64,000 nt of DNA from Burkholderiales bacterium (GTDB taxonomy: Bacteria; Pseudomonadota; Gammaproteobacteria; Burkholderiales; UBA6910). The stretch spans positions 1 to 64,000 of the forward strand of contig BPKG01000004.1 in assembly GCA_026005015.1 (NCBI GenBank), written 5' to 3'. The position numbers and the translations under genes were made by a program. A model generated the notes under the pieces. That model searched no databases. It was not told where the DNA came from and worked only from the letters and a program-made list of their open reading frames with translations. This document shows, one piece after another, positions 44,206 through 51,521 of this stretch (positions within the stretch are counted from its first letter, which is position 1; every line of letters starts with the position of its first letter).

Positions 44206-45605
44206 GCTTCGTGGGCGCCGCGGGGGAGGTAACCGGCTCCTGCTTCCTGGTGGACACCGGCGCGGTACGCTTCCTGGTGGACTGCGGGCTTTTCCAGGGG
44301 GGGCGGGACGCCGAGCGGAAAAACCGGGAGGCCCTGGCCTTCGGGCCGTCCACCGTCGATTTCGTCCTGCTCACCCATGCCCACATCGACCACTCGGGGC
44401 TGCTGCCGCGACTCGTGGCCCTGGGGTTCAAAGGCCCCGTGTACGCCACCGGGGCGACCGTTGACCTGCTGGCCGTGATGCTTCCGGACGCCGCCCATAT
44501 CCAGGAAAAGGAAGCGGAACGCGCCACCTACGAGCGCCGCACCCGGCGCGGAAGGGGACCGGACGCCGCGCCCCTGTACACCGTGACCCAGGCCCGCGCG
44601 GCGCTGCGCTGCCTTCGCCCGGTGGAGTACGGGACGCCGGTGCAGCCCCACCCGTCGGTGCGCTGCCTCTACCGGGACGCCGGCCACATCCTGGGCTCGG
44701 CCAGCATCGAAATCACCCTGGACACCCCCCGCGGAAGCCGTCGAATCGTCTTCTCCGGCGACCTGGGGCAGCCCGGGCACCCCATCGTGCGGGATCCCAC
44801 GCCGGTCACCCAGGCCGACGTCCTGGTGGTGGAGTCCACCTACGGCAACCGCTGCCACAAGGGCATGGCGGAAACCCTGGAGGAGCTGACCCAGGCCATC
44901 GTGGACACCATCGCCCACCGTCAGGGCAACGTGATCGTGCCGGCCTTCGCCGTGGGCCGCACCCAGGACCTGCTGTTCCTGCTGGCGGATCTGCACCACC
45001 AGGGGCGGCTGCCGGCCCTCGACGTCTACGTGGACTCCCCCATGGCCCTGGCGGCCACCGAAGCGACCCTGCGCCACCGGGACCTGTTCGACCCCCAGGC
45101 CGCCGCCACCCTGGAGCGGCTGCGCAGCGCCAAGACGGACGGGGTGCGGATTCACTTCGTGCAGGAGGTGGAGGAGTCCATCGCGCTGAACCGGATCCAC
45201 CACGGCGCTGTCATCATCTCGGCGAGCGGCATGTGCGAAGCGGGCCGCATCAAATATCATCTGAAGCACAACCTGCCCCGGCCTGAATGCGCGATTCTCA
45301 TCACCGGCTTCCAGGCCGCCGGGACCCTGGGACGCCGGCTGGTGGACGGGGCCAGGCGGGTGCGGATCTTCGGCGACGAGGTGGCGGTGAAGGCCCGGAT
45401 CTATACCATCGGGGGCCTCTCGGCCCACGCCGATCAGGCCGGGCTACTGGCCTGGTTGGCCCATTTCCAGCGTCCTCCCGCGGCCACCTACATCGTCCAC
45501 GGGGAGGCGACCGCCGCTGCGGCGCTCCAGGAAGCCATCGCCGCGCGGCTGGGCTGGAGCGCCAGCATTCCAAGTCCTGGGTCCGTAGAGAGCCTGTTTT
45601 CATGA
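44196..45605 (+). CDS. Beta-CASP metallo-beta-lactamase (RNA-processing exonuclease type)
   Basis: A 469-residue MBL-fold/beta-CASP nuclease. Metal ligands are in LLTHAHIDHSGLLPRL (HxHxDH) near residue 55, YRDAGHILGSASIEI, and FSGDLG; the beta-CASP and RMMBL parts hold VIVPAFAVGRTQDLL, VYVDSPMA, SASGMCEAGRIKYHL and GGLSAHADQAGLL. Relatives are YSH1/CPSF73-like ribonucleases. The ATG at 44196 fits the fold and overlaps bioA. Translational coupling continues into dacB (ATGA). The RNA target is unknown. Confidence 0.92.
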   Translation: MRLSFVGAAGEVTGSCFLVDTGAVRFLVDCGLFQGGRDAERKNREALAFGPSTVDFVLLTHAHIDHSGLLPRLVALGFKGPVYATGATVDLLAVMLPDAAHIQEKEAERATYERRTRRGRGPDAAPLYTVTQARAALRCLRPVEYGTPVQPHPSVRCLYRDAGHILGSASIEITLDTPRGSRRIVFSGDLGQPGHPIVRDPTPVTQADVLVVESTYGNRCHKGMAETLEELTQAIVDTIAHRQGNVIVPAFAVGRTQDLLFLLADLHHQGRLPALDVYVDSPMALAATEATLRHRDLFDPQAAATLERLRSAKTDGVRIHFVQEVEESIALNRIHHGAVIISASGMCEAGRIKYHLKHNLPRPECAILITGFQAAGTLGRRLVDGARRVRIFGDEVAVKARIYTIGGLSAHADQAGLLAWLAHFQRPPAATYIVHGEATAAAALQEAIAARLGWSASIPSPGSVESLFS

Positions 45606-47098
45606 CCAGCCTCCGCTCGTCGATGAACCGCAACCCGGCCGCTTTCCGCTTCATCGGCGCCCTGCTGGCCTGGGCGCTGGCAGCCCTCGGGCTTGGCGCG
45701 GGAACCGCGGCCTCATCCCCCTTGCCGCCCCCCGTCCGGCAAGCCCTCGCGGCCGCAGGAATTTCCCGGGAGAACGTGGCTTTGTTCGTCCAGCCGGTGG
45801 CCGGCCCCGGGCCTCTTCTCGCCTGGAACGCGGACGCCCCCATGAACCCCGCCTCCACCATGAAGCTCGTCACCACCCTGGCCGCCCTGGAGCTGCTGGG
45901 GCCCACCTACACCTGGAAGACCGAGGTGTACGCCGGCGGCCCGGTGGCGGAGGGGGTCCTGGACGGTCCCCTGGCGATCAAGGGCTACGGGGATCCCAAG
46001 CTCACCCTGGAGCGGCTGTGGCTCCTGTTGCGGGAGGTGCGGGCCCGGGGGGTTCGCGTGATCCGGGGCGACCTGGTGCTGGACCGCACCCATTTCGCCC
46101 TGCCTGCCGCGGACCCGGGCGCCTTCGACGGCGAGCCCTACCGCCCGTACAACGCGGAGCCCGACGCCCTGCTCCTCAACTTCAACGCCGTGCGGGTGAG
46201 CTTCGTGCCCGAGCCGGCGGACAGCCGAGTGCGGGTGTACGCCGAGCCCCATCCCGAGGGGCTGGAGATCGAAAACCGGCTGAAGCTCGGCCCCGGCCCG
46301 TGCCGGGACTGGGAGCCCCGCTTCCACGCCGCCATCGCCAGCGACTGGACCCGGGCCCGGATCGTGTTCGACGGACGTTACCCGGAAAGCTGTGGCGAGA
46401 AGGCGGAAAGCTTTTCCGTGCTGGCGCACCCGCGGCTTTTCGGCGACGTGTTCCGGCAGCTTTGGACCGAGCTGGGCGGGCGGCTCACGGGTGAAGTGCG
46501 GGAGGGCCCGGTGCCCGAGGGTGCGCACCTTCTCGCCACCAGCGACTCTCCGCCCCTGGCGGAGATCGTGCGGGACATCAACAAATTCAGCAACAACGTA
46601 ATGGCCCGCCAGCTCTTGCTCACCCTGGGCGCCTACGGCTTCGGCCCGCCGGCCACCCCGGAGACCGCCGCCCGGACCATCAAGGCCTGGCTCCTCCAGA
46701 ACCGTCTGGAGTTCCCGGAGCTGGTAGTGGAAAACGGGGCGGGGCTTTCCCGCATCGAGCGGATCAGCGCCCGCCACCTGGGAGAACTCCTTCTGCGCGC
46801 CTGGAATTCGCCCCTCATGCCGGAATTCGTGGCCTCCCTGCCACTGGCCGGCGTGGACGGCACCCTCAAGAAGCACATGCGCGCCAACGCCTTCAGCGGC
46901 CAGGCCCATCTCAAGACGGGCTACCTGGAGGGCGTACGCGCGATCGCCGGCTACGTGCGGGACAGCGCCGGGCAGCGCCACGTGGTAGTTTGCTTCGTCA
47001 ACCATCCCAACGCGGGCCGCACCCGGCCGGTTATGGAAGCGGTAATCGAGTGGGTGTACGAAGGCGGCCGCTGGGCGAGCGCCAATTCCTCAGAATAA
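45602..47098 (+). CDS. dacB: D-alanyl-D-alanine carboxypeptidase/endopeptidase (PBP4)
   Basis: Class C low-molecular-weight penicillin-binding protein that trims and opens peptidoglycan cross-links in the periplasm. The 498-residue protein has a signal peptide (residues 15-38), the SxxK nucleophile Ser85/Lys88 (NPASTMKLV), the SxN motif in KFSNNVMARQ and the KTG motif in AHLKTGYLEGV. The ATG at 45602 overlaps the upstream stop. The large insertion domain between SxxK and SxN typical of PBP4 is present. Confidence 0.96.
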   Translation: MTSLRSSMNRNPAAFRFIGALLAWALAALGLGAGTAASSPLPPPVRQALAAAGISRENVALFVQPVAGPGPLLAWNADAPMNPASTMKLVTTLAALELLGPTYTWKTEVYAGGPVAEGVLDGPLAIKGYGDPKLTLERLWLLLREVRARGVRVIRGDLVLDRTHFALPAADPGAFDGEPYRPYNAEPDALLLNFNAVRVSFVPEPADSRVRVYAEPHPEGLEIENRLKLGPGPCRDWEPRFHAAIASDWTRARIVFDGRYPESCGEKAESFSVLAHPRLFGDVFRQLWTELGGRLTGEVREGPVPEGAHLLATSDSPPLAEIVRDINKFSNNVMARQLLLTLGAYGFGPPATPETAARTIKAWLLQNRLEFPELVVENGAGLSRIERISARHLGELLLRAWNSPLMPEFVASLPLAGVDGTLKKHMRANAFSGQAHLKTGYLEGVRAIAGYVRDSAGQRHVVVCFVNHPNAGRTRPVMEAVIEWVYEGGRWASANSSE

Positions 47099-47257
47099 CG
47101 AGATCAAGAGGGAGGCGGGATCTGCAAATAAAGACTGAGCGTAGAGCAGTAGGCCCCCCAACAAAGCGGCAAGAAACAATGTCAAGGCAATCGCTGCTTT
47201 GCCGTGCCCCGAAGAGACAGCCCTGGGCGTGATCCTTTTTCTTATGGTTGCGGCAAA
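47090..47257 (-). CDS. Possible small single-helix membrane protein
   Basis: The minus strand reads ITPRAVSSGHGKAAIALTLF then LAALLGGLLLYAQSLFADPA and ends LLISLF, a plausible short membrane protein with one helix. No good start codon is seen: an ATA stands where an ATG with the following RKRI would be expected, and the next upstream ATG is at 47377, inside the mtoX ribosome-binding region. Treat as a tentative or decayed gene. Confidence 0.2.
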   Translation of the reverse strand, partial: FAATIRKRITPRAVSSGHGKAAIALTLFLAALLGGLLLYAQSLFADPASLLISLF

Positions 47258-47391
47258 AAGGGGGGCGCCCGAAGGGGACGACCGGTCGCGTGCAAGCCCG
47301 CCTCTCCGGTATGCTTGCTTATCGATTGATTTTCGTATCTGCTTACAATCGAACACTTGAGCTAAGCTCACCGACACGAAGGAGGATTGTT

Positions 47392-48771
47392 ATGCCCATG
47401 AAGTCAACGTGGTGCGTCGGTTGGAAGCCGAAATCGTTGATCCTCGCCTCGGCTCTCGCCCTTGTGCTGGCGGGACTTTTGCCCGCCGCTCCCGTCGCCG
47501 CCGATGAGACCAGTTGTTCTCCCTTCACGCCGTTGATCAAAGGGCAGGAGGAGTTCGTCTACGTCTGGACCCTCGGCGTCGAGGGGGTGGGCGACGGCTC
47601 CGACAAGCTGGTGACGGTGGACGTGAACCCCAAATCCAAGAAATTCGGCAAAGTGATCCATACGGTCTCCGTGGGCAGCCGGGGCGAAGCCCATCACATG
47701 GGGCTCTCCGACGATCGCCGCTATCTCTGGGCGGGGCAGCTCGACTCGAGCAAGATCTACGTGTTCGACATCGCCACCGACCCGGCCCAGCCCAAGCTGG
47801 TGAGAACGATCACCGATATAGCGGATAAGACCGGCTACGTGGGTCCCCACACCTTCTACGCCATCCCCGGGCGCATGCTGATCCAGGCCCTGTCCAACAA
47901 CAAGGACCATGGCGGGATCACCGGCATCGCCGTGTACAACAACCAGGGCGAGTTCGTGGCCAAGTACGACATGCCCCTGGGCGAGATCGGCGGGGTCAAG
48001 GGCGACGGCTACGGCTATGACATCGGTATCAATCCCCAGAAGAACACGATGCTCACCACCTCCTTTACCGGGTGGAACAACTACATGATGGACCTGGGCA
48101 AGCTGATCCAGGACCAGGAGGCGATGAAGCGCTTCGGCAATACCTCGGTGATCTGGGACTTCAAGGCGATGAAGCCCGTGAAGATCTTCAATACGCCGGG
48201 GGCACCGCTGGAAGTGCGCTGGTCCTGGAAGCCCGGCGACAACTGGGCGGTGACCACTGCGGCGCTCACATCAGCCATGTGGGTCTTCAAGCAGGATGCC
48301 AAGGGTGAGTGGCAGGCCCATAAAGTGGCGGACATCGGCGATCCGACGAAGGTGCCCTTGCCGGTAGATATCAGCCTGAGGAGCGACGCCAAGGGCTTGT
48401 GGGTCAACACCTTCATGGATGGGACGGCGCGCTATTTCGACATGTCGAATCCCCTGCAACCAAAGCAGGTGTACGCGAAAAAGATTGGATCTCAGGTCAA
48501 CATGGTGTCCCAGAGCTACGACGGCAAGCGGCTTTATTTCACCAGCTCGCTCCTCGCCAACTGGGACAAGAAGGGGCCCGAGGACGAGCAGTTCCTCAAG
48601 ATGTACCACTGGGACGGCAAGGAGCTCAAACTCGCCTTCCATATCGACTTCTACAAGGAAAAGCTCGGGCGTGCCCATCACATGAAGTTCCAGGTGCGGG
48701 ACCTGAAGAAGCTCAAGCCCCTGGAGGCGGCGCTGCCCCCCGACCACGCCAAGCTCGCGGTGAAGGAGTGA
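47392..48771 (+). CDS. mtoX: Methanethiol oxidase, secreted SBP56-family protein
   Basis: Oxidises methanethiol to formaldehyde, hydrogen sulfide and hydrogen peroxide in the periplasm; the enzyme is a copper-dependent member of the selenium-binding protein 56 family. The 459-residue protein has a signal peptide (residues 14-37, ending PVAA-DE), TLGVEGVGDGSDKLVTVDV, an HH pair at 101-102 (GEAHHMGLSDD), GPHTFYAIPG, DHGGITGIAVY and a second HH near 429 (RAHHMKFQ); the His residues are candidate copper ligands. GAAGGAGG precedes the ATG. The SCO1 and MauG-like genes that follow match the described bacterial mtoX operon, which makes the assignment strong. Confidence 0.88.
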   Translation: MPMKSTWCVGWKPKSLILASALALVLAGLLPAAPVAADETSCSPFTPLIKGQEEFVYVWTLGVEGVGDGSDKLVTVDVNPKSKKFGKVIHTVSVGSRGEAHHMGLSDDRRYLWAGQLDSSKIYVFDIATDPAQPKLVRTITDIADKTGYVGPHTFYAIPGRMLIQALSNNKDHGGITGIAVYNNQGEFVAKYDMPLGEIGGVKGDGYGYDIGINPQKNTMLTTSFTGWNNYMMDLGKLIQDQEAMKRFGNTSVIWDFKAMKPVKIFNTPGAPLEVRWSWKPGDNWAVTTAALTSAMWVFKQDAKGEWQAHKVADIGDPTKVPLPVDISLRSDAKGLWVNTFMDGTARYFDMSNPLQPKQVYAKKIGSQVNMVSQSYDGKRLYFTSSLLANWDKKGPEDEQFLKMYHWDGKELKLAFHIDFYKEKLGRAHHMKFQVRDLKKLKPLEAALPPDHAKLAVKE

Positions 48772-49505
48772 TGGCTACCCGGCTCATCGCCAACAATAAC
48801 CTCCCTCAGAGCCTTCGCCTCCTGCTTGCAGGAGGCGTTTTTTTCCTACTGGGCCTCCCGCTCGCCCAGGCCCACAGGGAGAAGGACGGAGCGCCGGCGG
48901 CGGCCCCCGTCATGGACTTCGTGCCGCCTGCCCCCGGCACCTACAAGCTGGAACGCATCCAGCGCGCCGCCGACGGGCCGGTGCTGGACGCCGCGGGCAG
49001 GCGCCGGCAACTCTCCGAGTTCACCGGGGGCAAGGTGACCCTCCTCACCTTCATGTACACGTCTTGCGCCGATCCTGGCGGCTGCCCTTACGCCCTCTAC
49101 GTGTTCCACCAGGTGAAGCGGTCGGTGGAGGAGGACCCCCGCCTGTACGGCCGGGTGCGGCTGGTGACCTTAAGCTTCGATCCTCTGCGGGACACGCCCG
49201 AGGTCCTGGCGGGACAACAGGCGCTCCAGGCCGGGCGCCCAGGCGCGGTGGCCTGGCACTTCCTCACCACGGCCTCCCTCAAGGAGCTGCTGCCCATCCT
49301 GGACGGCTACGGCCAGGACGTGGCCATTGAGCTCGATGAAAAGACTGGCAAGCCCACGGGTTTCTACAACCATGTGCTCAAAGTCTTTCTCATCGATAAA
49401 GCCCGTGAGGTGCGGGAGATCTACACGACCGCCTACCTGCTGCCCGCGGTGGTGGTGAACGACATCAAGACCCTCCTCATGGAGGAGGGCCACGCGCTGC
49501 GATGA
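48771..49505 (+). CDS. SCO1/SenC-family copper chaperone of the mtoX operon
   Basis: A 244-residue periplasmic thioredoxin-fold protein with a signal peptide (LRLLLAGGVFFLLGLPLAQA). The metal-binding cysteines are Cys99 and Cys105 in FMYTSCADPGGCPYALY, a CX5C spacing where classic SCO proteins have CX3C; the distal His is probably in YNHVLKVFLID. Family members deliver copper or act as thiol reductants; here the client is probably MtoX. The ATG overlaps the mtoX stop by one base and the stop overlaps the MauG-like gene. A perfect terminator hairpin lies within its signal-peptide codons. Confidence 0.88.
   Translation: MATRLIANNNLPQSLRLLLAGGVFFLLGLPLAQAHREKDGAPAAAPVMDFVPPAPGTYKLERIQRAADGPVLDAAGRRRQLSEFTGGKVTLLTFMYTSCADPGGCPYALYVFHQVKRSVEEDPRLYGRVRLVTLSFDPLRDTPEVLAGQQALQAGRPGAVAWHFLTTASLKELLPILDGYGQDVAIELDEKTGKPTGFYNHVLKVFLIDKAREVREIYTTAYLLPAVVVNDIKTLLMEEGHALR
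48816..48844 (+). terminator. Intrinsic terminator inside the SCO1 coding sequence
   Basis: CGCCTCCTGC (48816-48825), loop TT, GCAGGAGGCG (48828-48837), followed by seven T (48838-48844). This is a textbook terminator: perfect 10-base GC-rich stem and an uninterrupted T-run. It begins 45 bases after the mtoX stop and lies within codons 16-25 of the SCO1 gene. It would end most mtoX transcripts and leave a small share to read into the accessory genes. Confidence 0.75.
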
Positions 49506-50641
49506 AGGCGGCGGCCGCGCTACTGGCTTGCACCGCTGTACTGGCCAGTTGCCAAGGTCCTTCTGACGGCTGGTCCGGTAGCACATCACCTCTGCAGCTC
49601 AAGCCACCCCTCGGGCTGCCCGAGGTGCCGGTGCCGCCCGACAATTCCTTAACCCCGGCGAAAATCGAGCTGGGGCGTAAGCTCTTCCTGGACCGGCGGC
49701 TCTCCCACAATGGCACCCTCTCTTGTGCCATGTGCCACGTGCCGGAGCAGGGGTTTACCTCCAACGAACTGGCGACCCCCATCGGCCTGGAAGGGCGCAG
49801 CCTGCGGCGCAACGCCCCCACCCTGTACAACGTGGCCTACGCGGCGAGCCTGTTCCACGACGGCCGGGAGACGAGCCTGGAAAACCAGGCGTGGGGGCCG
49901 CTCCTCGCCCGCAGCGAGATGGGCAATCCTTCCGTCGGCTACGTGATCGAGAAAATCAAAGCCCTGCCCGACTACGACGGGCTATTTGAGCAGGCCTTCG
50001 GGCGCGGCCCCGACATGCTGACCGTCGGCCAGGCGCTCGCCGCCTACCAGCGCACCCTTCTTTCCGCCAACTCCCCCTTCGACCGCTGGTACTACGGCGG
50101 AGAGAAAAACGCGCTGACGCCGGAAGAGCAGCGGGGTTTCGAGATTTTCCGCGGCAAAGGAGGCTGCGCCGCCTGCCACGCCTTCGGCGAAAAGCATGCC
50201 CTCTTCACCGATAACGGCTTCCATAACACCGGCATCGGCTGGGCCCGCAGCATGGGTGTGAAGGGAAAGCATTCCGTGCAGCTTGCCCCGGGGCTCACAG
50301 TGGAAGTGGAAGAGAAGATGCTCCAGGACTTCGAGCCGCCGCTGCCCGACACGGGTCGGTTCGAGGTCACCTTCGATCCTCGAGACCGCTGGGCCTATCG
50401 CACTCCCACTCTGCGCAACGTCGCCCTCACCTCGCCCTACATGCACGACGGCTCCCTCGCCACCCTGGAGGAAGTGGTAGCGTTCTACGACCGGGGCGGG
50501 ATCGACCATCCCTTGAAGGACCCCCTGCTCAAGCCCCTTGGTTTGACGGCCGAGGAAAAACGGGCCTTGGTGGCTTTTCTCAAGGCCCTCACCGGGGACA
50601 ACGCCGACCGGCTCGCCCGGGACGCCCGGGCGGCGCCTTAG
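49502..50641 (+). CDS. MauG/cytochrome c peroxidase-like dihaem protein of the mtoX operon
   Basis: A 379-residue periplasmic dihaem protein. It has a lipoprotein-type signal (lipobox LASC, Cys17), two haem c sites, CAMCH (75-79) and CAACH (222-226), and the family blocks GRKLFLDRRLS, RNAPTLYNVAY, LFHDGRE and YRTPTLRNVALTSPYMHDGSLATLEEV. In mtoX operons the MauG-like protein is proposed to mature MtoX, as MauG does for methylamine dehydrogenase. The start overlaps the SCO1 stop. The TAG stop (50639-50641) coincides with the edge of a duplicated antitoxin fragment, so the last residues may have been replaced. Confidence 0.9.
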   Translation: MKAAAALLACTAVLASCQGPSDGWSGSTSPLQLKPPLGLPEVPVPPDNSLTPAKIELGRKLFLDRRLSHNGTLSCAMCHVPEQGFTSNELATPIGLEGRSLRRNAPTLYNVAYAASLFHDGRETSLENQAWGPLLARSEMGNPSVGYVIEKIKALPDYDGLFEQAFGRGPDMLTVGQALAAYQRTLLSANSPFDRWYYGGEKNALTPEEQRGFEIFRGKGGCAACHAFGEKHALFTDNGFHNTGIGWARSMGVKGKHSVQLAPGLTVEVEEKMLQDFEPPLPDTGRFEVTFDPRDRWAYRTPTLRNVALTSPYMHDGSLATLEEVVAFYDRGGIDHPLKDPLLKPLGLTAEEKRALVAFLKALTGDNADRLARDARAAP

Positions 50642-50740
50642 CCCCGCCTCAACGATCTGCTGCACGGCAAGATCGACAAATTCAGCCTGGACGCCCTCGT
50701 CAGCATCGGGCGCTGGGCTCCAAGCCAAGTGCCGGGTAAA
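50640..50740 (+). pseudogene. Orphan fragment of the downstream HigA-like antitoxin gene
   Basis: Bases 50640-50706 are identical to 51272-51338, which encode PRLNDLLHGKIDKFSLDALVS of the intact antitoxin. Beyond 50706 the match continues only loosely to about 50735. The fragment has no start and its 5' edge is the stop codon of the MauG-like gene. It is a leftover of a duplication or of an earlier copy of the TA module. Confidence 0.85.
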
Positions 50741-50757
50741 GACGGCTTTGTCCGGTT

Positions 50758-50775
50758 TATATCATTATTGATATA
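50758..50775. promoter_or_regulatory. Palindromic operator/promoter of the HigBA-like module
   Basis: TATATCA (50758-50764) and TGATATA (50769-50775) form a perfect 7-base inverted repeat around TTAT, an AT-rich island in GC-rich DNA 11 bases before the toxin ATG. GATATAAT at its right arm is a good -10 element. Autoregulation by the HTH antitoxin is expected. Confidence 0.65.
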
Positions 50776-50785
50776 ATGCCACGAG

Positions 50786-51112
50786 ATGAAACCCGTGACC
50801 TTTATTGGCGATTCCTTAGAAGTCATTCGCGCTTTTCCCCAAGGTGCCCGCCAGGAGGCAGGGTTTCAGCTCAACAAAGTGCAACATGGTCTCGATCCAG
50901 ACGACTGGAAACCCATGAAGAGCGTGGGCCCGGGTGTCCGAGAGATTCGCGTTCGCGATGAGACGGGTGCTTTCCGTGTGATCTATGTGGCAACCTTCCC
51001 AGAAGCCGTATATGTGCTTCATGCTTTCCAGAAGAAAACTGTCAAAACGGCGAAGACGGACCTGGAGGTAGCCCGGTCACGGTTCAGAAAGATGGTAAGG
51101 GGACGGCGATGA
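50786..51112 (+). CDS. higB: HigB/RelE-type toxin (Gp49-like, phage-derived family)
   Basis: A 108-residue basic protein: FIGDSLEVIRAFPQGARQEAGFQLNKVQHGLDPDDWKPMKSVGPGVREIRV, then FRVIYVATFPEAVYVLHAFQKKTVKTAKTDLEVAR. This is the Gp49-like HigB branch of ribosome-dependent mRNA interferases, with the ending F-x-KK-T-x-K typical of the family. Toxin gene first and antitoxin second is the Hig order. The stop overlaps the antitoxin start by four bases. It appears complete. Confidence 0.9.
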   Translation: MKPVTFIGDSLEVIRAFPQGARQEAGFQLNKVQHGLDPDDWKPMKSVGPGVREIRVRDETGAFRVIYVATFPEAVYVLHAFQKKTVKTAKTDLEVARSRFRKMVRGRR

Positions 51113-51390
51113 AGAAGCGGACCTTTGCAAGCGTGTGGGACGCACTGGAAGACACCCGCGAAGCGGCGGCCAATCTGCGCTTGCGCGCGGAGCTGATGAT
51201 CGAAGTGCAGCGCTATGTCAAGGAGAGCGGACTCACCCAGGTGGAAGCCGCTAAGCGGCTAGGCATCACCCAGCCCCGCCTCAACGATCTGCTGCACGGC
51301 AAGATCGACAAATTCAGCCTGGACGCCCTCGTCAGCATGCTCGGGCGGGCTGGATGGCAAGTGTCGGTCAAAGTAAAAAAAGCGGCGTAA
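51109..51390 (+). CDS. higA: HigA-like XRE-family antitoxin
   Basis: A 93-residue protein with a helix-turn-helix in residues 33-67 (QRYVKESGLTQVEAAKRLGITQPRLNDLLHGKIDKFSLDAL). It should neutralise the toxin encoded just upstream and repress the module through the AT-rich palindrome at 50758-50775. The 67 bases encoding its recognition helix region are duplicated upstream at 50640-50706. The module sits between the mtoX operon and ubiD, an insertion-prone gap that also holds a repeat. Confidence 0.9.
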   Translation: MKKRTFASVWDALEDTREAAANLRLRAELMIEVQRYVKESGLTQVEAAKRLGITQPRLNDLLHGKIDKFSLDALVSMLGRAGWQVSVKVKKAA

Positions 51391-51418
51391 GGTTCGCCGC
51401 TACCGTGGTCCACTAGCT

Positions 51419-51507
51419 GTAGGGTGCGCTTTAGCGCACTGCTGCGGGGCCTCTTCCGCTATTTGCCGTTGACGGTGCGTTTCGCCTTCGGCTCAACGCA
51501 CCCTACG
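51419..51507. repeat. GTAGGGTGCGC palindromic repeat
   Basis: It opens GTAGGGTGCGCTTTAGCGCA and closes CAACGCACCCTAC, with a degenerate centre. It lies between the convergent higA and ubiD genes and belongs to the family clustered at 56043-56447. Confidence 0.8.
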
Positions 51508-51521
51508 AGACGGAAAGCCCC

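Noticed and set aside
47392-48771. Selenium-binding protein with a selenium role
   Set aside because: No selenium gene lies nearby; signal peptide plus SCO1 and MauG-like neighbours indicate methanethiol oxidase.
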